Below, piece by piece: positions 9,564 to 18,166 of a stretch of DNA of 64,000 bases. Position numbers and translations under genes: made by a program. The notes below the pieces were generated by a model. The model made no database searches, was not told the origin of the DNA, and saw nothing but the letters and a program-made list of their open reading frames with translations. The stretch covers positions 1-64,000 of the forward strand of contig NZ_QNUJ01000003.1 in NCBI RefSeq assembly GCF_003574625.1, in the 5' to 3' direction. Numbering within the stretch: the first letter of the stretch is position 1; each line of letters opens with the position of its first letter. Source of the DNA: Shinella zoogloeoides. Lineage in GTDB: Bacteria; Pseudomonadota; Alphaproteobacteria; Rhizobiales; Rhizobiaceae.

Positions 9564-9631
9564 TGGAATATCCCCGAAAAGGAACGAGGGCGCCGGGCGG
9601 GCGCCCGGCGCGACTGCATGCGGCGAGCGCC

Positions 9632-11032
9632 CTACCAGCGCCCTTCCGCCTTGAGCTCGTCCTGCACGCGGACGATGCTGCCGCGCAGGATGGCCATCAT
9701 GTCGTCGATCTGCTCGCGCGTGATGATCAGCGCCGGCGACAGGACGCACATGCTGCCGATGGGCCGGACGATGAGGCCGCCTTCGTAGCAGTAGCGGTCG
9801 ACGCGCAGCGCCACCTCCTTGTCGAAGTCCGTCGCCTCCTCCGCATCGGGGTCCGTGACACATTCGACGCAGGCGACGAGGCCCGTGCCGCGGGCATCGC
9901 CGATCAGGGGAAGCTCGCCGAGCTTGCGGATCTCTTCCTGGAAATAGGGCGCGATCTCGCGGACATGGGCGAGAAGGCCCTTCTCCTCGATGATGTCGAT
10001 ATTGGCCAGCGCCGCCGCGCAGCTCACCGGATGGCCGCTATAGGTATAGCCGTTGGTGTAGAAGCTGCCCCTGGCATTCTCGCCGCTGACGCGGGCGAGC
10101 ACGGCGTCGGAGATGACGAAGCCGCCGAGCGGGACATAGCCCGAGGTGACGCCCTTCGCGAAGGTGATGATATCGGGCACGATGTCGAACACCTCCTCGG
10201 AGGCAAACCAGTGGCCGCAGCGTCCGAAGCCCGTCACCACCTCGTCCGAGATGTAGAGGATGTCGTGCCTGCGGCAGATCTCGAGGATGCGGCGGTGGTA
10301 GCCCTTCGGCGGAATGAGGATGCCGCCGGACGCCAGCAGCGGTTCGGCCAGGAACGCGCCGACATTTTCCGGGCCGAGCGTCTCGACCCGCTCCTCGAAT
10401 TCCGCCACCAGCATGTCGAGGAAGGCCTCTTCGCTCATGCCGCGCGGACGGCGGAAGACGTTGGGCGCGGAGATGAAGGAGACGTTGTCGAGCGCGAGGT
10501 CGAAGTTTGGCCGGTTGCCGGCCCGGCCCGAGCAGGCCGCCGTCAGGTGCGTGCTGCCGTGATAGCCGTCGATGCGGCAGATGATGGCCTTCTTGTCCGG
10601 GCGGCCGAGCACGTTGTTGTAGAACTGCATGAAGCGCAGGGCCGAATCCACCGCCGACGAGCCGCCGGTGGTGAAGAACACATGGTCGAGATCGCCCGGC
10701 GCGAAGGCGGCGATCCGCCGCGCGAGCTCCGATGCCGGGCCGTTGATCGAATACCAGGGGGAATTGTAGCAGATGCGCAGGGCTTGGGCGGCGATGGCGT
10801 CGGCGATCGGCTGGCTGTTGTAGCCGACCTGCGTGCACCACATGCCGCCGGGGCCGTCGATCAGCGTGCGGCCGTGGCTGTCGCGGATATAGATGCCATC
10901 GGCCGAGGTGAAGAGCGGCCGGCCGCCGGACGTGCCCAGCTTCGACATCTCCTCGGCGGGACTGATCAGATGACGATGCGCCGCATCTTCGAGTTCGGCG
11001 ACGTTCCACTGCGATCCGGTCTCGGCATACAT
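9632..11032 (-). CDS. Class III aminotransferase
   Basis: A 466-residue PLP-dependent fold-type I aminotransferase of class III (omega-amino acid and diamine transaminases). YISDEVVTGFGRCGHW contains the Asp that contacts the pyridine nitrogen, and ITFAKGVTSGYVPLGG contains the Schiff-base lysine. The start at 11032 gives the usual family N-terminus (HLISPAEEMSKLG). It is the second gene of the operon begun by the TetR-type regulator, 91 nt downstream of it and 68 nt before the demethylase. It probably moves an amino group from the imported substrate or its demethylated product to pyruvate or 2-oxoglutarate; the substrate is not known. Confidence 0.82.
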   Translation of the reverse strand: MYAETGSQWNVAELEDAAHRHLISPAEEMSKLGTSGGRPLFTSADGIYIRDSHGRTLIDGPGGMWCTQVGYNSQPIADAIAAQALRICYNSPWYSINGPASELARRIAAFAPGDLDHVFFTTGGSSAVDSALRFMQFYNNVLGRPDKKAIICRIDGYHGSTHLTAACSGRAGNRPNFDLALDNVSFISAPNVFRRPRGMSEEAFLDMLVAEFEERVETLGPENVGAFLAEPLLASGGILIPPKGYHRRILEICRRHDILYISDEVVTGFGRCGHWFASEEVFDIVPDIITFAKGVTSGYVPLGGFVISDAVLARVSGENARGSFYTNGYTYSGHPVSCAAALANIDIIEEKGLLAHVREIAPYFQEEIRKLGELPLIGDARGTGLVACVECVTDPDAEEATDFDKEVALRVDRYCYEGGLIVRPIGSMCVLSPALIITREQIDDMMAILRGSIVRVQDELKAEGRW

Positions 11033-11123
11033 GATGTTTTCCTATTCGATAGTTCGGGCCGGCATGATGGTGCGCGGCCGCTGGCTTCGTCTTTGCTTGT
11101 CGTCGTGCCCCGGCGCGGCGCGC

Positions 11124-11771
11124 CTAGGCCGGAACGGCCTGCCCGGCCTCGGCGAAGTCGGACGGGAAGAACGCGGAAAGGAAGGTGAGGCAGACCTGCC
11201 GCGAGCGCTCGCGCATCTGCGGGCTGTTCTCGCCGGTCACGTGGCTGAAGATCCAGCAGCCGTCCGTAATGGCATAGAGCCCCCGGGCGATCGCCATGGC
11301 ATCGACCGTGACCGCGCGCTCGGCGGCAAGCTCGGTGACCAGGGTCACCATCGTGTCGAGCGAGCGGTACTTCAGCTCGCTGCACCGCTTCTTGTAGGCG
11401 GGAACGCGGGGCGCCTCCGCCCAGAACGCCATCCAGACGGCAAGGTGCTTGGTCTTGGCGACGCGCGGATCGAAATCCACATCGATGAGGAGCCGCAGCC
11501 TTTCGGCCGGCGAGGCCGCCGCGGAGGCCATCGCGTCGAGCCAGATCTTTTCGTAGTTGCTGGCCAGCAGATCCAGCACGGCAAGGAGAAGGCGCTCCTT
11601 CGTCTTGAAGTGAAACGCGATCACCCCGTAGCTGCATCCGGCCTCGTCGGCGATGTCGTTGACCGTGATGCCCGAGAGCCCCCGGCGCGCCACGACACTG
11701 AGCGCCGCATCCAGAAGCTGCTGGCGCCGCACCGAACTTTGACTTGATATCTCTTTTATTTTTTTTGCCAT
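11124..11771 (-). CDS. TetR/BetI-family transcriptional regulator
   Basis: A 215-residue TetR-type repressor. The N-terminal helix-turn-helix (residues about 14-62: RRQQLLDAAL, ITVNDIADEAGCSYGVIAFHFKTKERLL) is most like BetI, the choline-responsive repressor, and the C-terminal MAIARGLYAITDGCW block also matches BetI-type ligand domains. It heads the minus-strand catabolic operon and faces the ABC transporter operon at 12052. The 280-bp gap between them contains two TTGA-N4-TCAA sites, so it most likely represses both arms and is released by the substrate or a breakdown product. The effector is unknown. A true BetI is encoded separately at 62984-63619. Confidence 0.83.
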   Translation of the reverse strand: MAKKIKEISSQSSVRRQQLLDAALSVVARRGLSGITVNDIADEAGCSYGVIAFHFKTKERLLLAVLDLLASNYEKIWLDAMASAAASPAERLRLLIDVDFDPRVAKTKHLAVWMAFWAEAPRVPAYKKRCSELKYRSLDTMVTLVTELAAERAVTVDAMAIARGLYAITDGCWIFSHVTGENSPQMRERSRQVCLTFLSAFFPSDFAEAGQAVPA

Positions 11772-11832
11772 GCATTTTTTCTTAATCGCCTAACCAACTG
11801 TCGTCAAATAGTTTTTTGAATCATAAAATTGA

Positions 11833-11844
11833 TTGACCGATCAA
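11833..11844. promoter_or_regulatory. BetI-type operator, copy 1
   Basis: TTGACCGATCAA, a TTGA-N4-TCAA dyad. It is repeated as copy 2 exactly 19 bp further on. It lies in the divergent region between the TetR/BetI-like regulator gene and the ABC transporter operon. A wider inverted repeat (ATTGATTG at 11828-11835, CAATCAAT at 11857-11864) encloses both copies. The assignment to this regulator is inferred from position and from similarity to known BetI sites. Confidence 0.55.
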
Positions 11845-11851
11845 AATCTTA

Positions 11852-11880
11852 TTGACCAATCAATCTAGTGCAATAATAGT
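11852..11880 (+). promoter_or_regulatory. Promoter with overlapping BetI-type operator, copy 2
   Basis: Operator copy 2 is TTGACCAATCAA at 11852-11863. Its first six bases double as a -35 box (TTGACC), followed after 17 bp by AATAGT (11875-11880; four of six matches to the -10 consensus). A repressor bound here would cover the -35 region of the transporter operon that starts at 12052. The transcript would have a leader of roughly 165 nt. Prediction by eye only. Confidence 0.45.
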
Positions 11881-12051
11881 GGCCTCGGATGGAGCGGTCA
11901 GCCGGCGTTTCCTTCGCAAGGGAGTGCGGAGATTGGCGGCATCGGCAGCTTGCCCGGCCCAGGCCGAAAAATACCGACGCCCGATGCCTGGCATCGAGGT
12001 CGTCCGCCGCATTGCCGCATCAGGCTTATCGTCAGAAAAAAGGGGAACGAG

Positions 12052-13641
12052 ATGCAGGACAAGAAAGACCTTCCGCAGCAGGCCGGCTTTCCGTCGGCCA
12101 CGCGCCGTCAATTCATCGGCGGGGTCGGCGCCCTGGTCCTCGGCGCGTCATTGCTGCCGGTGGGCATGCGCGCCGCTCATGCCGCGCCGAAGCAGGGCGG
12201 ATCGGTGCGCTTCGCCATCAACGACGGCGCGCAGACGGACTCGCTCGATCCTGCCACCTGGCAGAACTCGTTCACGCAGGTCGTCTTCGGCGGCACGCTT
12301 TGCAACGCGCTGACCGAGCTTGCCGCCGACGGAACGGCGACGCCCGACCTCGCGGAGAGCTTCTCAGCATCCGACGACCTCAAGGTCTGGACCTTCAAGC
12401 TGCGGCAGAACCTGCAGTTCCACGACGGCAAGCCGGTCACGGCGAACGACGTGATCCAATCCTTCCGCCATCACATGGGGCCGTCGTCGAGCTCGGCGGC
12501 GAAGGCGCTCGTCGAGGGGATCGCCGACATCAAGGACGGCGGCGACAATACGATCGTCTTCACCCTCACCGGCGGGAATGCGGATTTCCCCTACCTCGTC
12601 TCCGACTGCCACCTCGTCGTCCTGCCGGCCAAGGACGGCGGCGGGCTGGACTGGGCGCGCGGCGTCGCGACGGGCCCCTATATCATCGAGGATTCCCAGC
12701 CGGGCGTCAGCGTCCGGATGAAGCGCAACCCGAACTACCACAAGCCCGGCCAGCCCTATTTCGACACCGTCGAATTCGTCAACATCATCGATGTCGCGGC
12801 GCGCACCAACGCTCTCCTGACGGGTGAAATCGACTATATGGTCGATGCCGACATCAAGACGCTGAAGCTTCTGGAGCGCAATGCGGAGATCGAAATCTCG
12901 AAGGTCAGCGGCCTCAGGCACTTCAGCTTCAGCATGAACACCTCGGTCGCCCCCTTCGACAATCCCGACGTGCGGATGGCGATCAAATACGCGATCGACC
13001 GCGAGGACATTATCAACAAGGCCTTCCTCGGCAATGCCAAGGTGGCGAACGACAATCCCGTCGCCCCGCAGATCGCCTTCGCCGTCAATCCGGAACCGGT
13101 GCACAGCTACAATATCGAGAAGGCGAAGGAGCATCTGGCGAAGGCCGGCCTGACCAGCCTCACGCTCGACCTCTCCGTCGCCGAGACGGCGTTCCCCAAC
13201 GCCATCGACGCCGCCCTCCTCTTCAAGGAGCACGCGGCCAAGGCCGGCATCGAGATCAACGTCATCCGCGAGGCCGACGACGGCTACTGGGACAATGTCT
13301 GGCAGCACAAGCCCTTCGTCGGCGTGGACTGGCTGGGCAAGCCGACCTGCGATTCCCTCTTCACGACCACCTATGCCAGCAATGCGCCGTGGAACGACAC
13401 GGCCTGGAAGAACGCGCGCTTCGACGAGCTACTGGTGCTCGGGCGGGCCGAGCCGGACACGGCCAAGCGCCAGGCGATCTATGCCGAGATGCAGCAATTG
13501 CTGCACGACGACGGCGGTGCGCTCGTCATCGCCTATGCGCTGTTCATCGACGCCATATCGAAGAAGATCGGCCACGGGCCGATCGGCAACATGCTGCAAT
13601 GCGACAACTTCCGGATGGCCGAAAGGTGGTGGCTGGCCTGA
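12052..13641 (+). CDS. Peptide/opine-type ABC transporter substrate-binding protein, Tat-exported
   Basis: A 529-residue family 5 extracellular solute-binding protein (oligopeptide, dipeptide, nickel and opine binders). The N-terminus has a twin-arginine signal (ATRRQFIGG near residue 20, hydrophobic stretch, cleavage after RAAHA), so export is probably in folded form. The conserved family start GGSVRFAINDGAQTDSLDPA follows cleavage. ATG 12052 has AGGGGAA a few bases upstream. It is the first gene of a five-gene transporter operon under the divergent control region with two BetI-type operators. With the catabolic genes on the other side, the likely ligand is an amino-acid derivative such as a betaine or opine. 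Confidence 0.86.
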   Translation: MQDKKDLPQQAGFPSATRRQFIGGVGALVLGASLLPVGMRAAHAAPKQGGSVRFAINDGAQTDSLDPATWQNSFTQVVFGGTLCNALTELAADGTATPDLAESFSASDDLKVWTFKLRQNLQFHDGKPVTANDVIQSFRHHMGPSSSSAAKALVEGIADIKDGGDNTIVFTLTGGNADFPYLVSDCHLVVLPAKDGGGLDWARGVATGPYIIEDSQPGVSVRMKRNPNYHKPGQPYFDTVEFVNIIDVAARTNALLTGEIDYMVDADIKTLKLLERNAEIEISKVSGLRHFSFSMNTSVAPFDNPDVRMAIKYAIDREDIINKAFLGNAKVANDNPVAPQIAFAVNPEPVHSYNIEKAKEHLAKAGLTSLTLDLSVAETAFPNAIDAALLFKEHAAKAGIEINVIREADDGYWDNVWQHKPFVGVDWLGKPTCDSLFTTTYASNAPWNDTAWKNARFDELLVLGRAEPDTAKRQAIYAEMQQLLHDDGGALVIAYALFIDAISKKIGHGPIGNMLQCDNFRMAERWWLA

Positions 13642-13722
13642 GGCCGTCCGGCATGCCCTGACCATCGTCGGTCGCCGCCCTTTCGGGGGCGGTGACGCGC
13701 AGCTTCACCGGAAGGTCGTCCA

Positions 13723-14709
13723 TTGCATCCAGGCATCCTGTCAAACCCACTGTTCAGAACGATCCTCGCCCGGCTTGGCTCGGGTTTCGTGACGCTGTTC
13801 GTCGTGTCGCTCATCATTTTCGCCGCCATCGCCGTCCTGCCCGGCGATTTCGCGAAGACGACGCTCGGGCGCGCCGCGACACCGGAAACGGTCGCGAATT
13901 TCCAGAAGGAGCTGGGGCTCGACCAGCCGGCCATCCAGCGCTACGCGACCTGGATCGGCGGGGCGGTCACCGGCGATCTCGGCCTGTCGTTCTCCTCGGG
14001 AAGCGGAACGCCGCGCACCGTGACGGGCATCATCGGCCCACGCCTGGAAAACACCCTGTTCCTTGCCGGCATCACCGCACTCTTCGCCGTACCCATCGCG
14101 CTGACGCTCGGCATCGTCGCGGCCATCCGGCGCAACAGCTGGCTGGACAAGGCGCTCAACGCGGCGACGCTTGCCAGCATCTCCTTTCCGGAATTCTTCG
14201 TCGCCTATGTCCTGATGCTGCTTCTGGCCGTCAAGATCCCCGTCTTCTACTCGCTCGCCCGCATCACGCCCGACATGGGCGCGGTCGAGATATTCCAACG
14301 CATCGCGCTGCCGGTCCTCACGCTCAGCTTCGGCATCATCGCCCACATGATGCGCATGACGCGGGCCGCCATCATCGGCCTGCTCGCCCATCCCTATATC
14401 GAGATGGCGAAGCTCAAGGGCGTTCCGCCGTGGCGTATCGTGCTGCGGCACGCGCTGCCCAACGCCTGGGCGCCGATCGCGGCGGTCGTGGCGTTCAACC
14501 TCGCCTATCTCATCGTCGGCGTCGTCGTGGTCGAGGTCGTCTTCGTCTATCCCGGCATAGGCCAGGCGATGGTCGATGCCGTGCGCACGCGCGACATCCC
14601 CGTGGTGCAGGGCTGCGCCCTGATCTTCGCGGCCTCCTACATCCTGCTCAATCTCCTGGCCGACATCATCGCGATCGCGACCAATCCCCGGCTGGCGCAT
14701 CCGCGATGA
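13723..14709 (+). CDS. DppB-type ABC transporter permease
   Basis: A 328-residue inner-membrane permease. The first membrane helix (VTLFVVSLIIFAAIAVLPGD) is typical of DppB/OppB, and the EAA-type cytoplasmic loop is seen around YIEMAKLKGVPPWRIVLRHALP. It appears to start with TTG at 13723, with GGAAGG eight bases upstream; there is no ATG at a plausible position. The rare start may lower its level compared with the binding protein. Its stop codon overlaps the ATG of the next permease (ATGA). Confidence 0.83.
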   Translation: MHPGILSNPLFRTILARLGSGFVTLFVVSLIIFAAIAVLPGDFAKTTLGRAATPETVANFQKELGLDQPAIQRYATWIGGAVTGDLGLSFSSGSGTPRTVTGIIGPRLENTLFLAGITALFAVPIALTLGIVAAIRRNSWLDKALNAATLASISFPEFFVAYVLMLLLAVKIPVFYSLARITPDMGAVEIFQRIALPVLTLSFGIIAHMMRMTRAAIIGLLAHPYIEMAKLKGVPPWRIVLRHALPNAWAPIAAVVAFNLAYLIVGVVVVEVVFVYPGIGQAMVDAVRTRDIPVVQGCALIFAASYILLNLLADIIAIATNPRLAHPR

Positions 14710-15611
14710 GGGACCCGATGCAGACAAGCCAAACATCCCCGCCCGTCCGCATCGTCCGCTACCGGCGCTCCCGCATGGAATGGCTGCGCGCCGGGCTGAA
14801 GAAGGCGTCCTGGACCACCTGGCTCGGCCTTGCCGTCATCCTGCTCTATGCCGTCCTTGCGATCTTCGCGCCGCTGCTTGCGCCCTATGGCGAGGCGGAC
14901 GTCGTGTCGAACGAGCCCTTTTCGGTCTGGAGCCTGGCGTTTCCGCTCGGCACCGACCAGCTCGGCCGCGACGTGCTGAGCCGCCTCATCTACGGCGCGC
15001 GCAACTCCGTCGGCATCGCCTTCGTCACCACCGCCATCGCCTTCCTGCTCGGCGGGACGCTCGGCATCCTGTCTGCCATATCGCCGGCCTGGCTCGATCA
15101 TCTCCTGTCCGGCCTTGCCGATACGCTGATGGCCATTCCGCAGCTCATCTTCGCGCTCATCCTGCTGGCGCTGTTCGGCTCGTCCATCCCGAGCATCATC
15201 CTGATCATCGCCGTCCTGAACGCCACGCAGATCTTCCGCCTCGCGCGCTCCTCGGCCCGCAATGTCGCGGCCATGGAGTTCATCGAGGTCGCCAGCCTTC
15301 GCGGCGAAGGGACGGCCTGGGTCATCGTCCGCGAGATCCTGCCGAACATCCTTCCCATGCTGATCGCCGAATTCGGGCTTCGCTTCTGCTTCGTCTTCCT
15401 CACCATCTCGGCGCTTTCCTTCCTTGGCCTCGGCATCCAGCCGCCCTCGGCCGACTGGGGCACGATGGTCCGGGAAAGCGCGACCTTCATCAGCTACGGC
15501 GACATCACGCCGCTCCTGCCGGCGGCGGCCATCGCCCTGCTGACGATCAGCATCAATTTCGTCGTCGACTGGTTCCTCGACATAGCAAGCGGACTGCGCA
15601 ATGACCAATAG
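14706..15611 (+). CDS. DppC-type ABC transporter permease
   Basis: A 301-residue second permease of the same transporter. It shows the DppC/OppC N-terminal domain (about residues 20-70) and the family signature HPLGTDQLGRD-like block FPLGTDQLGRDVLSRLIYGAR, then the permease loop EVASLRGEGTAWVIVREILP. The ATG lies inside the stop of the preceding gene (4-bp ATGA overlap) and its own end overlaps the ATPase gene by 11 bp, which indicates tightly coupled translation and a fixed transporter stoichiometry. Substrate is inferred only from the operon context. Confidence 0.85.
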   Translation: MRDPMQTSQTSPPVRIVRYRRSRMEWLRAGLKKASWTTWLGLAVILLYAVLAIFAPLLAPYGEADVVSNEPFSVWSLAFPLGTDQLGRDVLSRLIYGARNSVGIAFVTTAIAFLLGGTLGILSAISPAWLDHLLSGLADTLMAIPQLIFALILLALFGSSIPSIILIIAVLNATQIFRLARSSARNVAAMEFIEVASLRGEGTAWVIVREILPNILPMLIAEFGLRFCFVFLTISALSFLGLGIQPPSADWGTMVRESATFISYGDITPLLPAAAIALLTISINFVVDWFLDIASGLRNDQ

Positions 15612-17244
15612 CCCCGCCGCCGACGGCCGCCGCAGCGGCGAGACCCTGCTGGATATCCGCAATCTCACCATAGAGGCCGAGCGCGACGGGGCATGGCAGC
15701 CGATCGTCCGCGACATCAGCCTCAGCCTCAAGCGCGGCGAGGTGCTCGGCATCATCGGGGAATCGGGCGCCGGAAAATCGACGCTCGGGCTCTCCGCCCT
15801 CGGCTTCGCGCGGGCCGGCTGCCGCTTTTCTGCCGGCAGCGTCGTCTTCGACGGGCGCGACCTCCTCAAGGAGAGCGAGGAATACCGCCGGCAGCTTCGC
15901 GGCAACCGGATCGCCTATGTGGCGCAAAGCGCGGCCGCCTCCTTCAACCCGGCGCACAGGCTGATCGACCAGACGATCGAATGCGCGATGCGGGAGGGGC
16001 TGACCTCGCGCGCCGCCGCCATCGGCAATGCGAAGGACCTCTATGCGCAGATGCAGCTTCCGGACCCGGACAGCATCGGCGCGCGCTTCCCGCACCAGGT
16101 TTCCGGCGGCCAGCTGCAGCGCGCGATGACCGCCATGGCGATGACCTGTCGGCCGGACCTCATCGTCTTCGACGAGCCGACGACGGCGCTCGACGTGACG
16201 ACGCAGGTGGAGGTCCTCGCCTCGATCCGCCGGATCGTCGAGGAGCACCACACAGCCGCCCTCTACATCACCCACGACCTTGCCGTCGTGGCGCAGATGG
16301 CGCACCGGATCATGGTGCTGCGCCATGGCGAACTGGTGGAAGAAGCGGATACGCAAACCATGCTCTCGGCGCCGAAGCAGCCCTATACGCGCTCGCTCTG
16401 GGCTGTGCGCACCATGGAAAAGCAGGCGGAGCCGCCCGCCGCGCCGATGCTCGAGATATCCGGCATCGAGGCCCATTACGGCGCGTTCAAGGTGCTCGAC
16501 GACATCTCCGTCACGCTGCCGGCCGGCCGGACCGTCGCCGTCGTCGGGGAATCGGGCTCGGGGAAATCGACGCTCGCCCGCGTCATCGCGGGCCTGCTCC
16601 CGCAGACCGCGGGCAGCGTGAGCCTGAACGGAACCGCGCTTGCGCCTTCCCTCAAGCAGCGCAGCCGCGACCAGCTGCGCCGCATCCAGATGATCTACCA
16701 GTCGGCCGATACCTCGCTCAATCCGCGGCAGACCGTGCTCGACCTCGTCGGCCGGCCGCTGGCGTTCCACCTCGGCCTGCGCGGGCGCGCCCGGGACCTT
16801 CGCGTCGCCGAGCTGCTCGACATGGTCGAATTGTCCGACCGCCATATCGTCAGCTTTCCCTCCGAGCTTTCGGGCGGGCAGAAGCAGCGCGTCTCCATCG
16901 CCCGGGCGATTGCGGCCGATCCCGACGTGTTCATCTGCGACGAGATCACCTCGGCGCTCGACCAGCTGGTGCAGGAGCAGATCCTCAAGCTGATCCTCAA
17001 GCTCCAGAAGGAGATGAACAAGTCCTACCTCTTCATCACCCATGACATCGCCACCGTGAATGCCATCGCGGATCATGTCGTGGTGATGCACCGGGGCCGG
17101 ATCGTGCAGCAGGGGCCGAAGGCCTCGGTCATGTCCGCTCCCGATCATCCCTATACGCGCCAGCTCCTCTCCGCGGTGCCGCAGATGGACGCGGGATGGC
17201 TCGACGCCGCCATCGCCGGCAGCCGGGCGGCGAACGGCCGCTAG
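15601..17244 (+). CDS. Dipeptide-type ABC transporter ATPase with two fused nucleotide-binding domains
   Basis: A 547-residue protein made of two ABC ATPase domains in one chain, equivalent to DppD plus DppF. Domain 1 (about 15-270) has Walker A GESGAGKST, signature VSGGQLQRAMTAMAM and Walker B LIVFDEPTTALD. Domain 2 (about 280-540) has GESGSGKST, LSGGQKQRVSIARAI and VFICDEITSALD; the usual DEPTS/DEP proline after the Walker B glutamate is changed to isoleucine there. Fusion of the two halves is common for opine and glutathione type transporters. Its 5' end overlaps the DppC-type permease gene by 11 bp. Confidence 0.86.
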   Translation: MTNSPAADGRRSGETLLDIRNLTIEAERDGAWQPIVRDISLSLKRGEVLGIIGESGAGKSTLGLSALGFARAGCRFSAGSVVFDGRDLLKESEEYRRQLRGNRIAYVAQSAAASFNPAHRLIDQTIECAMREGLTSRAAAIGNAKDLYAQMQLPDPDSIGARFPHQVSGGQLQRAMTAMAMTCRPDLIVFDEPTTALDVTTQVEVLASIRRIVEEHHTAALYITHDLAVVAQMAHRIMVLRHGELVEEADTQTMLSAPKQPYTRSLWAVRTMEKQAEPPAAPMLEISGIEAHYGAFKVLDDISVTLPAGRTVAVVGESGSGKSTLARVIAGLLPQTAGSVSLNGTALAPSLKQRSRDQLRRIQMIYQSADTSLNPRQTVLDLVGRPLAFHLGLRGRARDLRVAELLDMVELSDRHIVSFPSELSGGQKQRVSIARAIAADPDVFICDEITSALDQLVQEQILKLILKLQKEMNKSYLFITHDIATVNAIADHVVVMHRGRIVQQGPKASVMSAPDHPYTRQLLSAVPQMDAGWLDAAIAGSRAANGR

Positions 17245-17309
17245 CGGCGGCACGGGCAGGAACGAGGCGCACCTCGCCGGAAATCCACAATGAAAAAAGG
17301 GGAATGAAA

Positions 17310-18089
17310 ATGAAGACTCTCACCGCCGCCCTCGTTTGCGCCGCGCTGGCCATCGGCCTTCAGGCCGTTGGGCCGGCCGCCGCGCAGGATTCCGACTGGA
17401 AGGAAATCCACATCGCGACGGAAGGCGCCTATCCGCCCTTCAACTTCGTCGATTCCGCCGGCAAGCTTCAGGGCCTCGACGTCGATATCGCCAATGCGCT
17501 CTGCGCCGAGATGAAGGCGACATGCACCATCCTCGCGCAGGACTGGGACGGCATCATTCCCGGGCTGAAGGCGAGGAAATTCGACGCCATCGTCGCCTCC
17601 ATGTCGATCACGGAGGAGCGGCTGAAGGAAATCGACTTCTCCAAAAAATACTACAGCTCCAAGCTCTCCGTCATGACCAAGGCCGACAGCGGGATAGAGG
17701 ACATCAGGCCGGAAAGCTTCGAGGGCAAGACGATCGGCGCCCAGTCCTCCACGCCGCAGGCCGAGCAGGCCGAAGCACTGTTCGGCAAGCATGGCGCCAC
17801 GGTGAAGCTCTACCCGTCGCAGGACGAGGCTGATATGGACCTCGTGAACGGCCGGCTGGACGGGATCGTCGCCGACAAGTTCTACCTCGCCGCCTGGATG
17901 AAAACCAACGGCAACGGCTGCTGCAAGCTCGTCGGCGACCTTGCCGAGGGCCAGACCGAGATCGGCGTCGGCCTGCGCAAGGAGGACAAGGCGCTGAAGC
18001 AGAAATTCGACGCCGCGATGGACGCCATCGTCGCGAACGGCACCTACAAGACCATCGTCGCGAAATATTTCGATTTCGACATCTACTGA
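17310..18089 (+). CDS. Amino-acid ABC transporter substrate-binding protein (ArgT/HisJ type), orphan
   Basis: A 259-residue family 3 periplasmic binding protein. It has a Sec signal peptide ending after AVGPAAAQ, then IHIATEGAYPPFNFVD and GLDVDIANALCAEMK, the ligand-contacting start typical of lysine/arginine/ornithine/histidine binders. AAGGGGA precedes it: ATG 17304 would be too close to this site, so ATG 17310 is preferred. It lies 65 nt after the two-domain ATPase and is the last gene of the operon. No HisQ/HisM-type permease is nearby, so it either shares the Dpp-type transporter, uses a permease elsewhere, or senses ligand. Confidence 0.84.
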   Translation: MKTLTAALVCAALAIGLQAVGPAAAQDSDWKEIHIATEGAYPPFNFVDSAGKLQGLDVDIANALCAEMKATCTILAQDWDGIIPGLKARKFDAIVASMSITEERLKEIDFSKKYYSSKLSVMTKADSGIEDIRPESFEGKTIGAQSSTPQAEQAEALFGKHGATVKLYPSQDEADMDLVNGRLDGIVADKFYLAAWMKTNGNGCCKLVGDLAEGQTEIGVGLRKEDKALKQKFDAAMDAIVANGTYKTIVAKYFDFDIY

Positions 18090-18114
18090 GCGGGCGGAGC
18101 ATCCCGGATATCGG

Positions 18115-18137
18115 GCCGCCACCTTGCTCGTGGCGGC
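18115..18137. terminator. Hairpin terminator between convergent operons
   Basis: A perfect 8-bp GC-rich stem (18115-18122 with 18130-18137) with a 7-nt loop in the 77-bp space between the convergent stops at 18089 and 18167. It could end both transcripts, although neither side has a clear T run. Confidence 0.45.
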
Positions 18138-18166
18138 TGTCCGTGGCTACTCCGTGTTGGAACGTT

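Noticed and set aside
7932-9788. A 618-codon open frame opposite the StcD-like demethylase gene
   Set aside because: The protein is rich in Arg, Ala, Gly, His and Asp with no family motif, and it mirrors the real gene on the other strand, as expected in high-GC DNA.
15553-17253. A 566-codon minus-strand frame opposite the two-domain ATPase
   Set aside because: Antisense shadow without motifs; the plus strand has both sets of Walker and signature motifs.
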